From NCBI RefSeq assembly GCF_008710145.1, contig NZ_VYKL01000004.1, positions 121,451-185,450 on the forward strand: 64,000 nucleotides of DNA, written 5' to 3'. The notes beneath the pieces were generated by a model that saw only the letters and a program-made list of their open reading frames with translations, had not been told where the DNA came from and searched no databases. Shown here one piece after another: positions 26,256 to 34,954 of the stretch (position 1 is its first letter; every line of letters starts with the position of its first letter). The position numbers and the translations under genes are program-made. This DNA is from Niallia endozanthoxylica (lineage in GTDB: Bacteria; Bacillota; Bacilli; Bacillales; Cytobacillaceae).

Positions 26256-27698
26256 ATGTCAGATAGCAAGAAACAGATTGTAATCATTGGTGGAGGGATT
26301 ACTGGTTTAACTGCAGCTTATTATTTGCAAAAAGAAGTGCGGGAAAATCATTTGCCATATTCTGTAAAGCTCGTTGAAGCGTCGCATCGTCTTGGTGGTC
26401 AAATGCAGACTTACCGGAAAGATGGATATTTGATTGAAAGAGGGCCTGATTCTTTTTTAGAAACGAAGGAAAAGGCTGTTAGGCTTGCAGCTGAAGTAGG
26501 AATGGCAGATCGGTTAGTTCATAATACTCCCGGAAAAACCTTTATTTTAGCAAATAACCAGCTGCATACGATTCCCGGCGGGGCTGTCATGGGCATTCCA
26601 ACTGAGATTAGACCTTTTATGACAACCAAGCTATTCTCCCTTTCTGGAAAATTACGGGCAGCAGCTGATTTAATTCTACCGCGTTCACAGGTACTAAACG
26701 ATCAATCCTTGGGAGGCTTTTTTCGCCGAAGATTGGGAGATGAAGTGGTTGAGAATTTAATTGAACCGCTTCTTTCCGGTGTTTATGCCGGAGATATAGA
26801 TAAAATGAGTTTAATGACGCTTTTTCCTCACTTTTATCAGGTTGAGAAAAAATATAGAAGTCTGATTGTAGGAATGAAAAAAAGTGCACCGCCGAGGCCG
26901 AAAGAATTACCAGAAAAGAATAAAGGTTCTTTTTTAGCGTTTGATACTGGCTTGCAATCATTTGCAGATGCTATAACAGCTAAGCTTGAGCCAAATTCCT
27001 TCAAGCTGGGCTTCAGGGTAGAAAGAGTCTGGAGAAAAACAAGAGGTTATGAAATAGAACTGAATGGCGGTGAAGTGCTGACAGCAGATAGTATTATTAT
27101 GACTGTCCCGCATCATACGATTTATACTATATTTCCAGAATATGAGTTTTTTCAGGATTTTAAAGATGTGCCTTCTACATCTGTCGCGACGATTGCCTTG
27201 GGATTTCCAAAAGAAGCTGTCCAAAAGGATATTGATGGAGCCGGCTTTTTAATTTCACGAAATAGCGATTATACAATTACTTCCTGTACCTGGCTGCATA
27301 AAAAATGGCCGCATACTACTCCAGATGGAAAAGTGCTGCTTCGCTGTTTTGTAGGAAGGTCAGGTGGAGAAGCCATTGTGGATCTTTCAGATGATCAAAT
27401 TGTTGCGAATGTCATGACAGATTTGTCTAAAACGATTGAAATAAAGCAAGATCCTGAACTCGCTGTAGTATCTCGTTGGATACAAGCAATGCCTCAGTAC
27501 ACTGTCGGTCATCAGGAAAGAATGGAAAAGGTTAGAAAAGGAATAAAAAAAGAACTTCCCGGCATTTTTATAGCGGGAAGTTCCTATAATGGAATTGGCC
27601 TTCCAGATTGTATTAAGCAAGGGGAGGAAGCTGTTTCCAAAGTGTTAAGTTACTTACAAGAAATAAATCTGCAAGAACAAATACAAATATCAATCTAG
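26256..27698 (+). CDS. hemY: Coproporphyrinogen III oxidase (HemY/CgoX)
   Basis: FAD enzyme oxidising coproporphyrinogen III to coproporphyrin III with O2. 480 aa. N-terminal GGGITGLTAAYYL binds FAD; the following ERGPDSFL and the C-terminal GSSYNGIGLPDCIKQG are family signatures. The last 24 nt of the gene are repeated at 28168, at the beginning of the second copy of a tandem duplication. It ends the hem operon before the hairpin at 27717. Confidence 0.95.
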   Translation: MSDSKKQIVIIGGGITGLTAAYYLQKEVRENHLPYSVKLVEASHRLGGQMQTYRKDGYLIERGPDSFLETKEKAVRLAAEVGMADRLVHNTPGKTFILANNQLHTIPGGAVMGIPTEIRPFMTTKLFSLSGKLRAAADLILPRSQVLNDQSLGGFFRRRLGDEVVENLIEPLLSGVYAGDIDKMSLMTLFPHFYQVEKKYRSLIVGMKKSAPPRPKELPEKNKGSFLAFDTGLQSFADAITAKLEPNSFKLGFRVERVWRKTRGYEIELNGGEVLTADSIIMTVPHHTIYTIFPEYEFFQDFKDVPSTSVATIALGFPKEAVQKDIDGAGFLISRNSDYTITSCTWLHKKWPHTTPDGKVLLRCFVGRSGGEAIVDLSDDQIVANVMTDLSKTIEIKQDPELAVVSRWIQAMPQYTVGHQERMEKVRKGIKKELPGIFIAGSSYNGIGLPDCIKQGEEAVSKVLSYLQEINLQEQIQISI

Positions 27699-27716
27699 TT
27701 AAGTGTGCTAGAAAGC

Positions 27717-27752
27717 AAAAAAAGAAACTGTAAATGGACAGTTTCTTTTTTT
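27717..27752. terminator. hemY terminator (also faces yhfH copy 1)
   Basis: AAAAAAGAAACTGT pairs with ACAGTTTCTTTTTTT around a 6-nt loop; works for both converging genes. Confidence 0.85.
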
Positions 27753-27817
27753 GTATTATATAACAGCAATTTTAGAATATAGTATTCTTCTAATCTAGTA
27801 ATAGTTTTGTGCTAATT

Positions 27818-27952
27818 TTATAGGTCATGAAGGCCCATACAATGGTCGCATTTGTTGCCATAGCAATCTGCCTGTTCCTCGATTTCTTTACTGCACTCAA
27901 CGCATTTTTTAGCTGGTAGATTTTTGAAAAATTCAATGATATTCTTTACCAT
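27818..27952 (-). CDS. yhfH: YhfH-family small zinc-ribbon-like protein, copy 1
   Basis: 44 aa, too short for most gene calls. The translation has CVEC near residue 17 and CYGNKCDHC near 30-38, a five-cysteine pattern that could bind zinc, after a basic N-terminus MVKNIIEFFKNLPAKK. It matches my memory of B. subtilis YhfH, which also lies between hemEHY and yhfI. GGAGGG lies 6 nt before the ATG. The function of YhfH is unknown to me. The second copy at 28307 encodes an identical protein, differing at one synonymous AAG/AAA codon. Confidence 0.8.
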   Translation of the reverse strand: MVKNIIEFFKNLPAKKCVECSKEIEEQADCYGNKCDHCMGLHDL

Positions 27953-28208
27953 GATGTTCCCTCCAATTCGTTTCTGTGAATTAATTTCTTGTCTTTTATT
28001 GTAATATAACAGATAAAAAGTGTCAACAACTGTTTTAAAACAATTTTATTAATATGAAAATATTAATAAATGTCTAATAATTTTTAAAAGTAATTTATTG
28101 AGTGAGCCTGGCGATGGACAGGACGTCCTAGTATGGACACAAATTTAATATATATATGTTTTTACAGGAACAAATACAAATATCAATCTAGTTAAGTGTA
28201 CTAGAACA

Positions 28209-28243
28209 CAAAAAAGAAACTGCAAATAGACAGTTTCTTTTTT
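28209..28243. terminator. Duplicated hemY-type terminator
   Basis: AAAAAAGAAACTG pairs with CAGTTTCTTTTTT; second copy of the hairpin at 27717, now serving yhfH copy 2. Confidence 0.75.
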
Positions 28244-28306
28244 GCATTATATAAAAGCGATTTCATAATATAGTGTTCTTCTAATCTAGATATTCTTATG
28301 CTAATT

Positions 28307-28441
28307 TTATAGGTCATGAAGGCCCATACAATGGTCGCATTTGTTGCCATAGCAATCTGCCTGTTCCTCGATTTCTTTACTGCACTCAACGCATTTTTTA
28401 GCTGGTAGATTTTTGAAAAATTCAATGATATTTTTTACCAT
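28307..28441 (-). CDS. yhfH: YhfH-family small zinc-ribbon-like protein, copy 2
   Basis: 44 aa, protein sequence identical to copy 1 (27818-27952), with the same GGAGGG ribosome site. The coding sequence differs at one third-codon base, while flanking non-coding DNA has more changes, so selection appears to hold the protein. Five cysteines in CVEC and CYGNKCDHC. The 557 nt between this gene and yhfI hold the end of the duplication and repeat copy 2 at 28720. Confidence 0.8.
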   Translation of the reverse strand: MVKNIIEFFKNLPAKKCVECSKEIEEQADCYGNKCDHCMGLHDL

Positions 28442-28719
28442 GATGTTCCCTCCAATTCGTTTCTGTGAATTAATTTCTTGTCTTTATTGTAATATAACAG
28501 ATAAAAATATGTCAACAACTGTTTTAAAACAATCTTATTAATATGAAAATATTAATAAATATCTAATAATTTTTAAAAGTAATTTATTCAGTGAGCCTGG
28601 CGATGGACAGGACGTCTTAGTCAGGCTAGATATGCGGATGTGGCGTTTTGAAGCGTAATAAAAATATGGACGCAAATTTAATATATATATGTTCTTTTTA
28701 ATATTTGGACATATACTAA

Positions 28720-28863
28720 TGGATATTTGACTCATCTAAGCGATATGGTCATGAAATGGGAGGAGAAAACTCGTTTCTCCTCCCAATTTCATGACCATAT
28801 CGCAACTTTTCAGTGAAGCTGAAAGGCGTATGAAAAAGACTTTTCACACGGATGAGTCAAATA
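28720..28863. repeat. Structured palindromic repeat, copy 2
   Basis: Terminal stem GATATTTGACTCATC / GATGAGTCAAATATC is perfect; arm 1 (28738-28801) is a long hairpin with one bulged base; arm 2 is CTTTTCAG / CTGAAAGG; arm 3 is GTATGAAAA / TTTTCACAC with one mismatch. The outer ends seen in the other copies are missing. This is the most diverged of the four copies, yet all pairings hold. Confidence 0.8.
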
Positions 28864-28998
28864 TCTAGCGGAAGAACTAGGTTTTACTGCCCGTAAATGA
28901 TAGAAAAAGAATTCCTATGTTAATTTAATAAGTTGGATATATATAATTAATTCAAATAATAGGAAATAGTAACAAAAAAAGAGGATTAGGATGGTGTT

Positions 28999-29736
28999 AT
29001 GATGAAGATAACTGTAATAGGTCCATGGGGTGGATATCCGAAAGCAAATGAAGCAAGTGCAGGTTACCTGCTTGAACATGAGGGATTTCGGTTATTGATT
29101 GACTGCGGCAGCGGTGTACTTTCAAAGCTCCAAACGATTGTAGAGCCAGAGAAGCTAGATGCTGTGGTCATTTCACATTATCATTCGGATCATATTGCAG
29201 ATATTGGTGTACTACAGCATGCAAGGCTTATTCAAGGGTTTTTAGGCAAAGAGATGAATTGTCTGCCTATATATGCGCACCCATTTAATCAGCAGGAGTT
29301 TTCTAAACTAACATATAAAAATATTACAAAGGGTGTTTCTTATCAGGAAAATGATCCTCTAGAGATTGGGCCATTTACCCTTGGCTTTATTCGGACAAAA
29401 CATCCGGTTGAATGCTTTGCTATAAGATTTGAGGCAGAAGGGAAAGCAATTGTCTATACAGCAGATACGGCTTTTATAAATGAGATGATTCCGTTTTCTA
29501 GCAATGCAGATTTATTGTTGTGTGAATGTAATTTTTATGCAAATCAGGACGGGGCAGGTGCGGGACACATGACAAGCCGGTATGCAGGAAAGTTGGCAAA
29601 GGAGGCAAATGTAAAACAACTTGTTTTAACTCATTTGCCGCATTACGGGAGACTTGAGCAGCTGCAGGAGGAGGCGGCCGAAATTTATAGCGGACCGATT
29701 CAACTGGCTCATTCTGGGTTAAGTGTCACAGTATAA
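28999..29736 (+). CDS. yhfI: YhfI-like metallo-beta-lactamase-fold hydrolase
   Basis: 245 aa (or 244 from ATG 29002), RNase Z/ElaC-like branch of the metallo-beta-lactamase fold. SHYHSDHIAD near residue 60 is the HxHxDH zinc motif; VYTADTAF and THLPHYG supply the later Asp and His ligands. It resembles B. subtilis YhfI in length and N-terminus (IGPWGGYPKANEA). Substrate unknown. It ends the hem/yhf segment; the next gene, also a metallo-beta-lactamase-fold protein, belongs to a different B. subtilis locus. Confidence 0.85.
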   Translation: MMKITVIGPWGGYPKANEASAGYLLEHEGFRLLIDCGSGVLSKLQTIVEPEKLDAVVISHYHSDHIADIGVLQHARLIQGFLGKEMNCLPIYAHPFNQQEFSKLTYKNITKGVSYQENDPLEIGPFTLGFIRTKHPVECFAIRFEAEGKAIVYTADTAFINEMIPFSSNADLLLCECNFYANQDGAGAGHMTSRYAGKLAKEANVKQLVLTHLPHYGRLEQLQEEAAEIYSGPIQLAHSGLSVTV

Positions 29737-29768
29737 AATATTTTTAAGTGGAAAAAGGAGTTGGACTG

Positions 29769-30449
29769 ATGAAGGTAACCTATCATGGGCATTCAGTAGT
29801 CAAAATTGAAACAAACGGTAAGGTAATATTAATTGATCCGTTTATTACTGGAAATGGATTAACTGATTTAAAGGTTGAAGAGATAAAACCCGATGTGATT
29901 CTCATCACTCATGGTCATGGCGATCATGTCGGTGACACCGTGCAATTGGCCAAAGCAAATAATTCTCTTGTCATTGCCAATGATGAACTCTCTACCTATT
30001 TAAGCTGGCAGGGACTTCGTGTTCATGGAATGCATATCGGCGGTTCCTATCAATTTGATTTTGGAAAGGTAAAGCTGACTCAGGCCTTTCATGGAACGGG
30101 TTTGCAAACAGGGAATAAGGAAATCGTCTATTGCGGTATGCCTGCGGGTATTCTATTTACGGCTGAAGGAAAAACGATTTATCACGCAGGGGACACCGCC
30201 CTATTTTCTGATATGAAACTAATAGGGGAACGTCACCCCATTGATTTGGCATTTCTTCCAATTGGAGACAACTACACCATGGGGCCGGAAGATGCTGCTT
30301 ATGCCGCAAAGCTTCTAGGAGCCAAAACGGTTGTACCGATGCATTATAATACATTCCCTGTCATTCAGCAGGATCCAGAGGAGTTTGTCAAACTGCTTGA
30401 ACATAACAATGGTAAAATATTAAATCCTGGTGAAGAAATCGAATTATAA
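29769..30449 (+). CDS. ytkL: UPF0173 metal-dependent hydrolase YtkL
   Basis: 226 aa MBL-fold protein of the UPF0173 family. Seen: [17 protein letters not shown] at the start, [17 protein letters not shown] (HxHxDH) near residue 52, [11 protein letters not shown] and VPMHYNTFP. No substrate is established for the family as far as I know. ATG 29769 is 8 nt after AAGGAG; the GTG at 29748 is upstream of the site. It is first in the ytk-ytr block. Confidence 0.88.
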   Translation: MKVTYHGHSVVKIETNGKVILIDPFITGNGLTDLKVEEIKPDVILITHGHGDHVGDTVQLAKANNSLVIANDELSTYLSWQGLRVHGMHIGGSYQFDFGKVKLTQAFHGTGLQTGNKEIVYCGMPAGILFTAEGKTIYHAGDTALFSDMKLIGERHPIDLAFLPIGDNYTMGPEDAAYAAKLLGAKTVVPMHYNTFPVIQQDPEEFVKLLEHNNGKILNPGEEIEL

Positions 30450-30456
30450 ATGTGTC

Positions 30457-30505
30457 CATCAAAAAAAATCGTGTAAGCATTAGCTTTACACGATTTTTTT
30501 TGATG
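30457..30505. terminator. ytkL terminator
   Basis: CATCAAAAAAAATCGTGTAA pairs with TTTACACGATTTTTTTTGATG; long AT-rich stem with a 6-8 nt loop. Confidence 0.85.
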
Positions 30506-30566
30506 GGTATGACTACTTTTCAGCTTGTTCGCATAGATTAATAGTAATAGAAAAGGGGTGGATGAT

Positions 30567-30809
30567 TTGAATAAAAATCGGTATTTGATTTGTTTACTGG
30601 CTAGCGGGATGCTTCTTTATTATGCTGTTCCCCGATTATCCATTTCAGCAGGAGGCACGGAAGGTCTTTTTTCGCTTTTCTGGCTTGCGCTGGCATTAAT
30701 GGTTATTGCCGGCAATTTAACCGGTCTGTTATACACGCCAAGTAAGAAAAAGAGACAACAGCCTTCTGGGGTAAAGAGAAAAGGAACAAAGGCTCGAACC
30801 TACCAATAA
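30567..30809 (+). CDS. Small membrane protein, function unknown
   Basis: 80 aa from TTG 30567, 6 nt after GGGGTG. Two hydrophobic segments (about 6-22 and 33-53) are followed by a very basic tail (KKKRQQ...VKRKGTKAR), giving a likely two-pass membrane protein with a positively charged cytoplasmic end. I do not recognise a family. It lies alone between the ytkL terminator and ytoI. Confidence 0.6.
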   Translation: MNKNRYLICLLASGMLLYYAVPRLSISAGGTEGLFSLFWLALALMVIAGNLTGLLYTPSKKKRQQPSGVKRKGTKARTYQ

Positions 30810-30924
30810 TACAGAAAATAAAAATAAATTGAAACAGAATAGGTCAATCGATTGAAACAGATGGCTGAGACCCTTATAATAGACATATATTAGGGGAACT
30901 GAAACTAAGTAGAGGGTGAGAGTC

Positions 30925-32244
30925 TTGGCTACGAAACACGAGCAAATACTTCAACACATTGATGAATTACCAATCGGTGAAAAAATATCGGTTAGACAGA
31001 TCGCCAAGGCATTAGAAGTAAGTGAAGGTACAGCATACAGAGCTATAAAAGATGCTGAAAATAAAGGTTATGTTAGTACAATTGAAAGAGTCGGCACTAT
31101 TCGTATTGAGAGAAAGAAAAAAGAGAATATCGAAAAACTTACTTTTGCCGAAGTGGTCAATATTGTTGATGGACAGGTATTAGGCGGCAGATCTGGTCTT
31201 CATAAAACATTGAATAAGTTTGTAATCGGAGCCATGCAATTAGATGCAATGATGAGGTATATCGATGCTGGAAGTCTTTTGATTGTCGGGAACCGTGTGG
31301 ATGCTCACGAGCTTGCTTTAAAGGCAGGAGCGGCTGTTTTAATTACAGGAGGATTTGATACGAATGATGATGTAAAAAAGCTGGCTGATGAATTAGATAT
31401 GCCTGTTATTTCAAGCAGCTACGATTCCTTTACTACAGCTACCATGATTAACCGGGCAATCGACGATCAATTAATCAAAAAAGAGATTATCTTGGTTGAA
31501 GATATTTTAACGCCGATTGATAAAACTTATTATTTAAGATCAAGCGATACAATTAAAGATTGGTATGAATTAAATGAAAAAACCGGACATAGTCGTTTTC
31601 CGGTTACAGATTCAAATCTTAAGGTTCTAGGAATGATTACTTCAAAGGATACGATTGGACATGGCAACGAGACACTAATTGAAAAAATCATGACAAAAAA
31701 CCCGATGACAGTCGGAGAGAAGACAAGCGTTGCCTCTTCTGCCCATATGATGGTGTGGGAAAGTATTGAAGTACTTCCAGTTGTAAATGATGCAAATAAA
31801 CTTGAAGGAATTATCAGTCGTCAGGACGTTTTAAAAGCCCTGCAGATGATCCAGAGGCAGCCGCAGGTCGGTGAAACTATAGATGACATCATTACGAATC
31901 AAATTAGTATGATGAAGGGGAAAACGAAAGGTGATGATGTGTATCGTTTTGAGGTTTCTCCGCAAATGACTAACCATCATGGAACCATTTCATATGGTGT
32001 GTTCACAACGATTGTCTCCGAAGCGGCTAATAGGGTACTAAGAGGCTACAAAAAAGGAGATCTGGTTGTAGAGAATATGACTACTTATTTTCTTAAACCA
32101 GTACAGCTCGACAGCATGCTTGAAATTTATCCTAAGGTATTGGAAGTCGGCCGTAAATTTGGGAAAGTGGATATCGAGGTCTTTAATGAAGGTGTATTGG
32201 TTGGAAAAGCGATGCTCACATGCCAGCTCATTGATAGGCATTAA
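30925..32244 (+). CDS. ytoI: YtoI: HTH-DRTGG-CBS-hotdog protein
   Basis: 439 aa, same as B. subtilis YtoI. N-terminal winged helix (SVRQIAKALEVSEGTAYRAI, about 22-41), DRTGG-like domain (about 70-180), two CBS motifs (about 190-310) that usually sense adenine nucleotides or similar ligands, and a C-terminal thioesterase-like hotdog domain (about 330-430). A ligand-sensing regulator or regulatory thioesterase is inferred; the real role is unknown. TTG 30925 (6 nt after GAGGGTG) is preferred over GTG 30916. Confidence 0.87.
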   Translation: MATKHEQILQHIDELPIGEKISVRQIAKALEVSEGTAYRAIKDAENKGYVSTIERVGTIRIERKKKENIEKLTFAEVVNIVDGQVLGGRSGLHKTLNKFVIGAMQLDAMMRYIDAGSLLIVGNRVDAHELALKAGAAVLITGGFDTNDDVKKLADELDMPVISSSYDSFTTATMINRAIDDQLIKKEIILVEDILTPIDKTYYLRSSDTIKDWYELNEKTGHSRFPVTDSNLKVLGMITSKDTIGHGNETLIEKIMTKNPMTVGEKTSVASSAHMMVWESIEVLPVVNDANKLEGIISRQDVLKALQMIQRQPQVGETIDDIITNQISMMKGKTKGDDVYRFEVSPQMTNHHGTISYGVFTTIVSEAANRVLRGYKKGDLVVENMTTYFLKPVQLDSMLEIYPKVLEVGRKFGKVDIEVFNEGVLVGKAMLTCQLIDRH

Positions 32245-32311
32245 AGAAAAGCGGAAGTTATTTTGAATTTAAGGTAAATCTAACTTATTAAATACTTTTC
32301 ATCAGATAACA

Positions 32312-32340
32312 AAGCGACGGAGCTAATAGCTCCGTCGCTT
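32312..32340. terminator. Bidirectional hairpin between ytoI and ytpI
   Basis: AAGCGACGGAGCT pairs with AGCTCCGTCGCTT around a 3-nt loop; lies between converging genes. Confidence 0.8.
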
Positions 32341-32345
32341 CATTA

Positions 32346-32651
32346 TCAAATATTCTTCGTTTCTTGCAGCTCTTGGGCAGCTAAAGGCAGGTAATATTTA
32401 TATGCTTTCATACCACCCCAAATATTGACCGCACCTAGAAAAATAAAAACAGCAGCTACAATATACGTGACAGTGGTTTGAAATAGAAAAAGCTGATTGA
32501 TACCAAACAAAGCGATGAAAGATCCTAGCGCGATACTGCCTTTTGCTGAAATCCACTTCTTTTCAGCGGGCAATTTTGTCCGAAAATATTTTGTTTTGTA
32601 GAAAATATAAAATGCTAGTGAAATAATAATAAGCATGACCAAAATAGGCAT
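32346..32651 (-). CDS. ytpI: YtpI-family membrane protein
   Basis: 101 aa with three hydrophobic segments (about 2-18, 42-60, 66-86), matching the length of B. subtilis YtpI. The start ATG at 32651 is 8 nt after GGAGG; the longer frame uses the ribosome site itself. Unknown function. Position next to ytoI and nrnA is the same as in B. subtilis. Confidence 0.8.
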   Translation of the reverse strand: MPILVMLIIISLAFYIFYKTKYFRTKLPAEKKWISAKGSIALGSFIALFGINQLFLFQTTVTYIVAAVFIFLGAVNIWGGMKAYKYYLPLAAQELQETKNI

Positions 32652-32796
32652 TTTTCTTTCCTCCATTATTAAACTGCTGTATATCTATAGTAAACGATTT
32701 TAACTGAAAAATGTAAAAAAAGTGAATAATATTTCTTTTTCTGCCTGATTAATTATGCTATTAATAAAGTATCTATAGTATGAGAAGGAGAGACAA

Positions 32797-33744
32797 ATGA
32801 AAGAGCAAATACTTCAAACGATAAAAAAATATGATACGATAATCATTCATCGTCATGTTCGTCCTGATCCAGATGCTTATGGTTCTCAAGGTGGGCTGGC
32901 AGAGGTTTTGAAGGCATCATTTCCTGAAAAGTCAATTTTTACGGTTGGTAAAGAAGATGAGTCTCTTCAATTTTTGAGGGTTCTGGATGATATACCAGAT
33001 GATACATACATTGGCGCTCTTGTTATTGTTTGTGATACGGCAAATGAAGCTCGCATAGATGACAATAGATATAGTCTTGGGGATATGCTCATTAAAATTG
33101 ACCATCATCCTAATGAAGACCCTTATGGTGATCTGCTATGGGTGGATACAAGCGCGAGTTCCACTAGTGAATTAATTTATGAGTTTTATCTTTATGGAAA
33201 AGATAAAGGGTTACAAATGTCAGATGCAGCGGCAAGATTAATTTATTCTGGCATTGTTGGCGATACAGGACGTTTTCTTTATCCGAGTACAACTGAAAAA
33301 ACATTTGCTTATGCAGGAGAGCTGATTCATTATCAGTTTTCTCGTACGGAGCTGTACGAGGGTATGTACAATTTAAAGCCCAACATTGTGAAGCTTCATG
33401 GGTATATCCTGCAACATTTTTCTACAGGAAAAAATGGAGTTGCATATGTAAAACTGACAGCTGACTTGCTGGAACAATATAAAGCGACACCATCTGAAGC
33501 TTCGCTGCTGGTGGGTACACTTGGAAATGTTCAGGGAATTATTGCCTGGGTTTTCTTTATTGAGGAAGAGGATCAAATTCGGGTTAGATTCCGCTCAAAG
33601 GGCCCTGTTATAAATGGGGTAGCACGTAATTATAAAGGCGGCGGCCATCCGAGGGCTGCCGGGGCATCTATTTATTCCTGGGATCATGCAGAGAGGGTCA
33701 TTCATGAAGTAGAGGTTTTATGTGAGGAATATGCCCGGTCATAA
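32797..33744 (+). CDS. nrnA: Bifunctional oligoribonuclease/pAp phosphatase NrnA
   Basis: DHH-DHHA1 phosphoesterase that degrades nano-RNA and dephosphorylates 3'-phosphoadenosine 5'-phosphate. 315 aa. DHH domain: IIHRHVRPDPDAYGSQ near 20-33, VCDTAN near 91, IDHHPNED near 107. DHHA1: FRSKGPVINGVARNYKGGGHPRAAG in two pieces at the C-terminus. SD GAAGGAGAG. The stop codon lies inside a hairpin (33729-33756) that probably ends the transcript. Confidence 0.93.
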   Translation: MKEQILQTIKKYDTIIIHRHVRPDPDAYGSQGGLAEVLKASFPEKSIFTVGKEDESLQFLRVLDDIPDDTYIGALVIVCDTANEARIDDNRYSLGDMLIKIDHHPNEDPYGDLLWVDTSASSTSELIYEFYLYGKDKGLQMSDAAARLIYSGIVGDTGRFLYPSTTEKTFAYAGELIHYQFSRTELYEGMYNLKPNIVKLHGYILQHFSTGKNGVAYVKLTADLLEQYKATPSEASLLVGTLGNVQGIIAWVFFIEEEDQIRVRFRSKGPVINGVARNYKGGGHPRAAGASIYSWDHAERVIHEVEVLCEEYARS

Positions 33745-33756
33745 TCGGGCATATTA
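33729..33756 (+). terminator. Hairpin spanning the nrnA stop codon
   Basis: AATATGCCCG pairs with CGGGCATATT, with the TAA stop in the loop; followed by ATTTAGT. A compact terminator or REP-type stem. Confidence 0.6.
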
Positions 33757-33767
33757 TTTAGTCTGTC

Positions 33768-33950
33768 CAGCTGCAGCGCTTCCCCCTCGATAGTCTAGAC
33801 ATAGCCGTCAAGAAGGTTAAAGAATAACCTTCATGACGACGGCTCGTCTTATGCTTGTCGGACTTGCACAGGATGTGCTGACGTCTACGTTCGCCACAGG
33901 ACGTGGCGGTTTTTAGTAGACGTCTCGTTTGTCAAGGCGCTTCCGCTTTT
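33768..33950. repeat. Bacillaceae-type structured intergenic repeat
   Basis: Begins CTGTCCAGCTGCAGCGCTTC and ends GGCGCTTCCGCTTTTC, a block I recall as dispersed in many Bacillaceae genomes. It folds into two compound hairpins: GCCGTC...GACGGC enclosing GAAGGTTA/TAACCTTC, and GACGTCTAC...GTAGACGTC enclosing CGCCAC/GTGGCG. Shorter relics are at 59878-59912 and 60797-60823. Confidence 0.65.
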
Positions 33951-34454
33951 CTAGTCTGCAATCGTAATCTCCAGTTCTATCGAGAGTGTAGTATAGATTA
34001 TCATCTCGCGAACTTTTAAGTTATAGCGTTTATCATTTACTTTTACCGTTTTATTTTCAATGATTTTTTTGATTAACTCGCGGCTGTTATAGACAGTGTC
34101 AATATCTTTAGCTATCATCATTCTGATATCTTCTCTTACTTTATCCTCCATTTCAATTACACTTAGCTGATCAAGATGGTATTTATCTTTATTTTTTATT
34201 TTTATATAAATGGATTGAACAGTAAGTTTGGCTTTACTTTCTTTATTAATCTTTTTAAATTCTTCCTGCCAAATGGTCTTCTCATTAATTAAATCAGTTA
34301 TTTGATCTTTTTGTGTCTGAATTTCTTTACTGTATTTTTCCTGCCATTCTCCAAATATAAATAAAAATATAATCCAACTGATTATCCCGCCTATTACCAT
34401 GCCGGCAAAAAATTGCTGCCAAGTGGGCTTTCGATAGTAAGGCGGAATTCTCAT
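33951..34454 (-). CDS. ytrI: Sporulation membrane protein YtrI
   Basis: 167 aa. N-terminal MRIPPYYRKPTWQQFFAGM, one membrane segment (about 15-37), then a charged coiled-coil-like stretch (about 40-80) and a beta-rich C-terminus. B. subtilis YtrI is needed for efficient sporulation and is made in the mother cell. The start ATG overlaps the ytrH stop as ATGA (34451-34454), so translation is coupled; an in-frame upstream ATG at 34481 lies inside ytrH. Confidence 0.85.
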   Translation of the reverse strand: MRIPPYYRKPTWQQFFAGMVIGGIISWIIFLFIFGEWQEKYSKEIQTQKDQITDLINEKTIWQEEFKKINKESKAKLTVQSIYIKIKNKDKYHLDQLSVIEMEDKVREDIRMMIAKDIDTVYNSRELIKKIIENKTVKVNDKRYNLKVREMIIYTTLSIELEITIAD

Positions 34455-34789
34455 AGAGTGGTATGCTCCTGTGTCAACCATGTGATAAACAGGGAGCCTG
34501 TTTGCGCGCCTCCTAATGCAGAAAGAATCAGCAGGAATTGTTTAAATAAGTCCTTTGTTTCACCTTCCAAAAATCCTCTTTCAAAGGTATAAACAGCATC
34601 AAATGTACCGCCAATGGCCGTGACGATTGCCCAAATTCGAATCATGCTAGATATTCGATAGATTTCTGTTAAAGGAGGTTTTCCTGTTAAAAAGGCTGCC
34701 ATTCCTCCGATGAGTGAGCCTCCAATTAACACGCCAAGTGCGATAAAATAGCTTTGTAAAAATAGGGAAAAGAAAGGTTGATCCTGCAT
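34451..34789 (-). CDS. ytrH: Sporulation membrane protein YtrH
   Basis: 112 aa with three or so hydrophobic segments (about 8-35, 47-65, 85-105); FIALGVLIGGSLIGGMAAFLTG split near the N-terminus is characteristic. SD GGATGGG is 5 nt before the ATG. A sigma-E promoter candidate lies at 34829-34863. It forms a two-gene sporulation operon with ytrI, as in B. subtilis. Confidence 0.87.
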   Translation of the reverse strand: MQDQPFFSLFLQSYFIALGVLIGGSLIGGMAAFLTGKPPLTEIYRISSMIRIWAIVTAIGGTFDAVYTFERGFLEGETKDLFKQFLLILSALGGAQTGSLFITWLTQEHTTL

Positions 34790-34828
34790 GAAATCCCATC
34801 CTTAATGCTTATTGTGTTATTACCTCAT

Positions 34829-34863
34829 AATTAAACATATGGACAAGGTGATAGAATTATGTT
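34829..34863 (-). promoter_or_regulatory. Candidate sigma-E promoter of ytrHI
   Basis: On the minus strand: CATAATT as -35, 16 nt between its ATA and CATATGTT as -10. Sigma-E promoters carry ATA and CATAnnnT elements 16-18 nt apart. It lies about 40 nt before ytrH, a gene under sigma-E in B. subtilis. Confidence 0.5.
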
Positions 34864-34954
34864 TATTGCAAGCAGGTAAAAGGGAGAACATACTTTCTTT
34901 TTGAAGGGAAAACTTTATAATAATATGTAAGGTCGTATAGTTGCAATTATTTTA

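Larger units (their letters stand above)
27675..28167. repeat. Tandem duplication, unit 1 (hemY 3' end, terminator, yhfH)
   Basis: About 493-bp unit starting inside the last codons of hemY and running through the terminator, yhfH and its upstream region. Unit 2 follows directly at 28168. The non-coding part 27953-28167 holds the yhfH promoter region and a GC-rich patch CCTGGCGATGGACAGGACGT. Confidence 0.85.
28168..28697. repeat. Tandem duplication, unit 2
   Basis: Second copy of the unit at 27675. It starts with 24 nt of hemY coding sequence, keeps the terminator and yhfH, and is longer at its far end by a block of about 40 nt (near 28619-28660) absent from unit 1. Scattered single-base differences in the non-coding parts show that it is not a sequencing artefact of a recent perfect copy. 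Confidence 0.8.

Noticed and set aside
28201..28425. 74-aa minus-strand frame in the duplicated unit
   Set aside because: It is a different frame over yhfH copy 2 and the terminator; yhfH has the ribosome site and the conserved protein.
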